In this document: piece after piece, positions 61,354-64,000 of the stretch | Layout: the number at the start of each line of letters is the position of its first letter | How positions within the stretch are numbered: position 1 is the first letter of the stretch | DNA from: Candidatus Zixiibacteriota bacterium | GTDB lineage: Bacteria; Zixibacteria; MSB-5A5; GN15; FEB-12 | Length of the DNA stretch: 64,000 bases | Reading direction: 5' to 3' | NCBI GenBank assembly: GCA_040756055.1 | Contig: JBFLZR010000007.1 | Location: forward strand, 29,666 to 93,665 | Made by a program: the position numbers and the translations under genes | The notes under the pieces: generated by a model | What the model was told of the DNA's origin: nothing | Databases searched by the model: none | What the model saw: only the letters and a program-made list of their open reading frames with translations

Positions 61354-62409
61354 ATGACAGCGAAAATCCTCACGCTCGCGGTTGCCCTGACCCTTCTATC
61401 GTTTGGCACAATTCTGGGTCAGAGCATAGTCGTGGACCATGTCGATGGACTCAATGCCATGGGTAATATCGACGACGGTGCCGTGCTCACATTCCATATG
61501 CGAATAACCGGCGATGCTGATCCTCACATGGTGATTTCTAATGGCTTTGAAATCTCGTCACCCGATGGTCTGACCTGGACCTCGGTTAGCGGTGAGCTCA
61601 ATCCAATCTATCCATGGGACATGGATCCTATGATATTGTTCCCGCCTTTCTTTGATCTGGGAATGTACGTCAATGTGTTTGCCGATGGCGCGATAGCCGA
61701 TACTATCGGTTTCGGTGGCGCTGCCGGCATGTACGGCACCGGCTTACCGGCCGGCTTTGATGATGTCGCTTACTATATTACCGTCGGACCGATAACGGGC
61801 AGCAACGGTGATTTCCTGGTGCTGGATTCGTCCTTCTATCCGCCGGCCGGCCGCTGGGTATGGGATATTGTCGAACAGAACGTCGCCTGGGGCGGACCTT
61901 ACCAATACGAGTTTGGTATCGGATGTCCGGCGCCCATGACCTATCTCTCTCAGGACCCGATCATCCTGAAAGACCTTGCGGACAAGATCCTCACCGTTTA
62001 TATCGAGTGCGAAGACAACGCGTTGATCGACCCGAATTCGATTCTCGTGAACGCCAAGATCCCGCCGAAAGAATATCGAATCGAAGGTGAACTGTTCGCA
62101 TTCGATATCGGCTGCACCCGTTTCCTTTCCAACTGGAGACCGATCTCATCGGACTTCCAGGGGACCTATACTGTGGATTATGATCTGACCACCGGCGAAC
62201 ACAAGACCATCACCGGCGACGTCAATGTGATCGTTTATCCCGGTGATTTGACTTTTGACGGAATTGAAGATCAGCAGGATATCGTATTCCTGGTTGAATA
62301 TATGTGGAATAGAGGCCAGAAGCCTTACTTTGAAGAGGCTCTGGATGTCAACCGCGACGGCAGCGTCGACGTTTTAGACCTCCGCGATCTGGTGCAGATG
62401 ATTTACTAA
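61354..62409 (+). CDS. Secreted dockerin protein of the tandem family, member E
   Basis: A 351-residue paralog, more diverged. Signal peptide (to about 22, TILGQS), beta domain (IVVDHVDGLNAMGNIDDGAV), middle domain (TYLSQDPIILKDLADKILTV, then IPPKEYRIEGELFAFDI where others have IPPYTAARIEGDLLVTDV), and dockerin (GDLTFDGIEDQQDIVFLVEY, DVNRDGSVDVLDLRDLV). ATG 61354 has AGGGAG about five bases before it. A 12-bp hairpin lies 32 bases after the stop. Confidence 0.85.
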   Translation: MTAKILTLAVALTLLSFGTILGQSIVVDHVDGLNAMGNIDDGAVLTFHMRITGDADPHMVISNGFEISSPDGLTWTSVSGELNPIYPWDMDPMILFPPFFDLGMYVNVFADGAIADTIGFGGAAGMYGTGLPAGFDDVAYYITVGPITGSNGDFLVLDSSFYPPAGRWVWDIVEQNVAWGGPYQYEFGIGCPAPMTYLSQDPIILKDLADKILTVYIECEDNALIDPNSILVNAKIPPKEYRIEGELFAFDIGCTRFLSNWRPISSDFQGTYTVDYDLTTGEHKTITGDVNVIVYPGDLTFDGIEDQQDIVFLVEYMWNRGQKPYFEEALDVNRDGSVDVLDLRDLVQMIY

Positions 62410-62441
62410 ATCTGCCCGAGAGTTAAAGGCGGAAATTTGAC

Positions 62442-62471
62442 ACATACCCGCCCGCCGGAGGGCGGGTATGT
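62442..62471 (+). terminator. Hairpin after member E
   Basis: A perfect 12-bp stem (ACATACCCGCCC / GGGCGGGTATGT) with a 6-base loop. The T-run is missing, so termination may need Rho or be weak. Confidence 0.55.
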
Positions 62472-62736
62472 ATGAAAACCCCTTTACCAGCGGCAGGTTT
62501 GCAGAGGTCGATTTATGTGGGTCACCTGCGGTGAGAGAATGAAGCGGACAGGGAGCGTCGAAACCTTGAGCTTAGTTTACGCCACGCGCGATCTATTCGC
62601 GTTCCTTGGTTCTTCCAGTATTTGCTGATTTCCGTGTCGTACCAGTCGTAGTTACCGCGGATTGTCCTCGCCATACTGCCGGGGGTCATAAAAGGGGTAT
62701 AAGGGGTTGGTTTCCCTCTTAGGGAAAATCTGTTAA
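62472..62736. other. Intergenic region upstream of member F
   Basis: About 265 bases without a gene. Unlike A, B, D and E, I find no TTGACA-17-TATATT here; only a weak TTGTCC-type match near 62662. Confidence 0.4.
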
Positions 62737-62760
62737 ACGCAGCATTTCGGTGATTATGAA
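62737..62760 (+). promoter_or_regulatory. Conserved leader block upstream of member F
   Basis: ACGCAGCATTTCGG followed by TGATTATGAA, 78 bases before the ATG, matching the block before member E. Confidence 0.5.
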
Positions 62761-62814
62761 AATAATGGCCCAAACAACTTCACAACTCAACAACTTCAAA
62801 CATAGGGAGTGACC

Positions 62815-64000
62815 ATGAGAGTAAAATTCCTCACGCTCGCTCTGGCCCTGATCCTGTTATCGTCGGGTACGATACTCGGTCAGGCCGTTTCCCTCGACCA
62901 TGTCGACGGACTCAACGCCAGTGACGAGATCATCCCCGGTGAGGTAGTTACATTCTACATCCGTCTGACCAACGGGCCTTTGGCCCAGTCGGTCATTAAC
63001 AACGGATATCGGGTATATTCTCCAGATGGTGCTACCTGGAGCAAGATGGTCGGAACGCTCAATCCCATCTATCCATGGGATATGGATCCGTTTATCGCGT
63101 TTCCTCCGTTTTTCGACCTGGGAATGTATGTTAACGTCTTCTCCGATGGATTGGTCTCTGACACCATTGGCTTTGGCGGCGCCGCGGGCATGTACGGCAC
63201 CGGCCTTCCGGCCAACTTCAATGCCGTCGGGTACTGGATTACCATCGGCGCGATTGATATCGCCCATGCCGGTAAAACCATCGTACTCGACTCTTCGTGG
63301 TTTGCGCCGGCCGGTCGCTGGGTATGGGCCACCGTGGCTGAAAATGTTGCCTGGGACGGTCCGCACACCTTCAAAATCGAGGGTGGCCCAACAGGCGAAC
63401 CGCCGGTTATCACTTCGACACCGGTAACTTCAGCCACCTACGGTGTAGCCTACACTTACGATGTAGATGCTACCGGCGACCCAGCTCCGACGTTCAATTT
63501 GACGACGGCTCCGGCTGGTATGGTCATTGATCCTGCCACTGGTGTTATCACCTGGACCCCGAATGTTGTCGGCGATGTAAACGTCGTAGTCGAGGCCACG
63601 AACACTGAAGGAACAGACTCACAGGCCTTTACTATAGCTGTCGCCGGCATTGCTCCGGCCTTCACCTCGACACCGGTTACCACCGGTACTTATGGTGTGG
63701 CTTATAGCTATGATGCTAACGCCTCTGGTTATCCGGCTCCGACGTTCGCTCTGACGACGTTCCCGGCCGGTATGACCGTTAATGCTACCAGCGGGTTGGT
63801 GTCGTGGACTCCGGATGTCGTTGGTGACGTACCGGTAGTCCTTGAGGCTTCCAATGCTTATGGTACCGCTGTACAGAGCTTCAGCATAGCTGTTGCCGGC
63901 ATTGCTCCGGCCTTCACCTCGACGCCGGTTACCACCGGTACTTATGGTGTGGCCTACAGCTATGATGCTAACGCCTCTGGTTATCCGGCCCCGACGTTCG
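62815..64000 (+). CDS. Secreted family member F with Ig-like repeat array (3' end outside window)
   Basis: At least 395 residues, open at the right edge. Signal peptide (to about 22, TILGQA) and the family's N-terminal beta domain (VSLDHVDGLNASDEIIPGEV to WDGPHTF). In place of the middle domain and dockerin, it continues with putative Ig (He_PIG-like) repeats of 84 residues: 'PVITSTPVTSATYGVAYTYD', then 'GIAPAFTSTPVTTGTYGVAY' twice, each with FPAGMTVN or TAPAGMVID and a GDV strand. ATG 62815 has TAGGGAG before it. The end of the protein, and whether it has a dockerin or sorting domain, lies outside. Confidence 0.8.
   Translation, partial: MRVKFLTLALALILLSSGTILGQAVSLDHVDGLNASDEIIPGEVVTFYIRLTNGPLAQSVINNGYRVYSPDGATWSKMVGTLNPIYPWDMDPFIAFPPFFDLGMYVNVFSDGLVSDTIGFGGAAGMYGTGLPANFNAVGYWITIGAIDIAHAGKTIVLDSSWFAPAGRWVWATVAENVAWDGPHTFKIEGGPTGEPPVITSTPVTSATYGVAYTYDVDATGDPAPTFNLTTAPAGMVIDPATGVITWTPNVVGDVNVVVEATNTEGTDSQAFTIAVAGIAPAFTSTPVTTGTYGVAYSYDANASGYPAPTFALTTFPAGMTVNATSGLVSWTPDVVGDVPVVLEASNAYGTAVQSFSIAVAGIAPAFTSTPVTTGTYGVAYSYDANASGYPAPTF
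63649..64000 (+). repeat. Tandem 252-base repeat coding Ig-like domains
   Basis: A unit starts at 63649 (ATTGCTCCGGCCTTCACC) and again at 63901, exactly 252 bases apart. The first 100 bases of the two units differ at only about four third-codon positions. An earlier, more diverged unit begins near 63409. The array continues past the window. Confidence 0.85.

Noticed and set aside
63456..63683. Val/Thr-rich minus-strand open frame
   Set aside because: It is an artefact of the Ig repeat sequence read backwards.

Overview
The window looks like a chromosome segment of an uncultured bacterium of the FCB superphylum, most likely a Zixibacteria-like lineage. Three things in the sequence support this. 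The primary sigma factor (42122-42976) has the short form, without region 1.1, typical of Bacteroidota. A secreted beta-propeller protein (6025-8718) ends in a type IX secretion (Por) sorting domain. Secreted proteins with dockerin modules are abundant. G+C is near one half by eye, genes are on both strands, and most starts have a good Shine-Dalgarno sequence. The lineage assignment is inference.

Layout. 1-5.9 kb: a polymorphic-toxin locus. The end of an Rhs protein carries an LHH-type nuclease tip and is followed by a SUKH immunity gene, an unknown gene, and a second 'orphan' Rhs tip with a different C-terminus plus a small membrane protein, a candidate immunity protein. 6.0-8.7 kb: an FG-GAP propeller protein. 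9.2-18.9 kb: a compact type II secretion / type IV pilus-like cluster (pseudopilins, GspK/C/M/L-like proteins, secretin, ATPase, and a divergent inner-membrane platform gene). 18.9-24 kb: an IS481 transposase remnant, lipoproteins and small DUF proteins. 24.1-25.3 kb: diaminopropionate ammonia-lyase. 25.5-29.2 kb: an ECF sigma factor followed by three envelope proteins. 29.4-34.2 kb: an HtrA protease, a degenerate HtrA partner, and a tandem kinase-pseudokinase. 34.3-40.2 kb, mostly minus strand: a DUF3078 protein, MscL, and an operon with class II aldolase, an aminotransferase-like protein lacking its PLP lysine, folB, folK, a deoxynucleoside kinase and panB. 40.5-45 kb: a third HtrA, primary sigma factor, a polytopic membrane protein and tRNA-Leu. 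45.2-52.6 kb: a double-receiver protein without phospho-acceptor residues, three tandem secreted papain-like peptidases with dockerins, and a small membrane protein. 52.7-55.6 kb: tRNA-Arg, a PP2C phosphatase, a VanZ-like protein and a K+ channel. 55.6-64 kb: six tandem paralogs of a secreted protein family, five ending in dockerins and the sixth running off the window as an Ig-repeat protein.

How the parts may work together. The strongest theme is extracellular: dockerin-bearing peptidases that also carry a cohesin-like domain, a tandem family of dockerin-bearing secreted proteins with near-identical promoters and long leaders, and a complete T2SS-like export machine nearby. This suggests a secreted multiprotein assembly, which would need experimental proof. 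A second theme is catalytically disabled paralogs in regulatory or quality-control positions: pseudo-HtrA, pseudokinase, receiver domains without Asp, and an aminotransferase without Lys.
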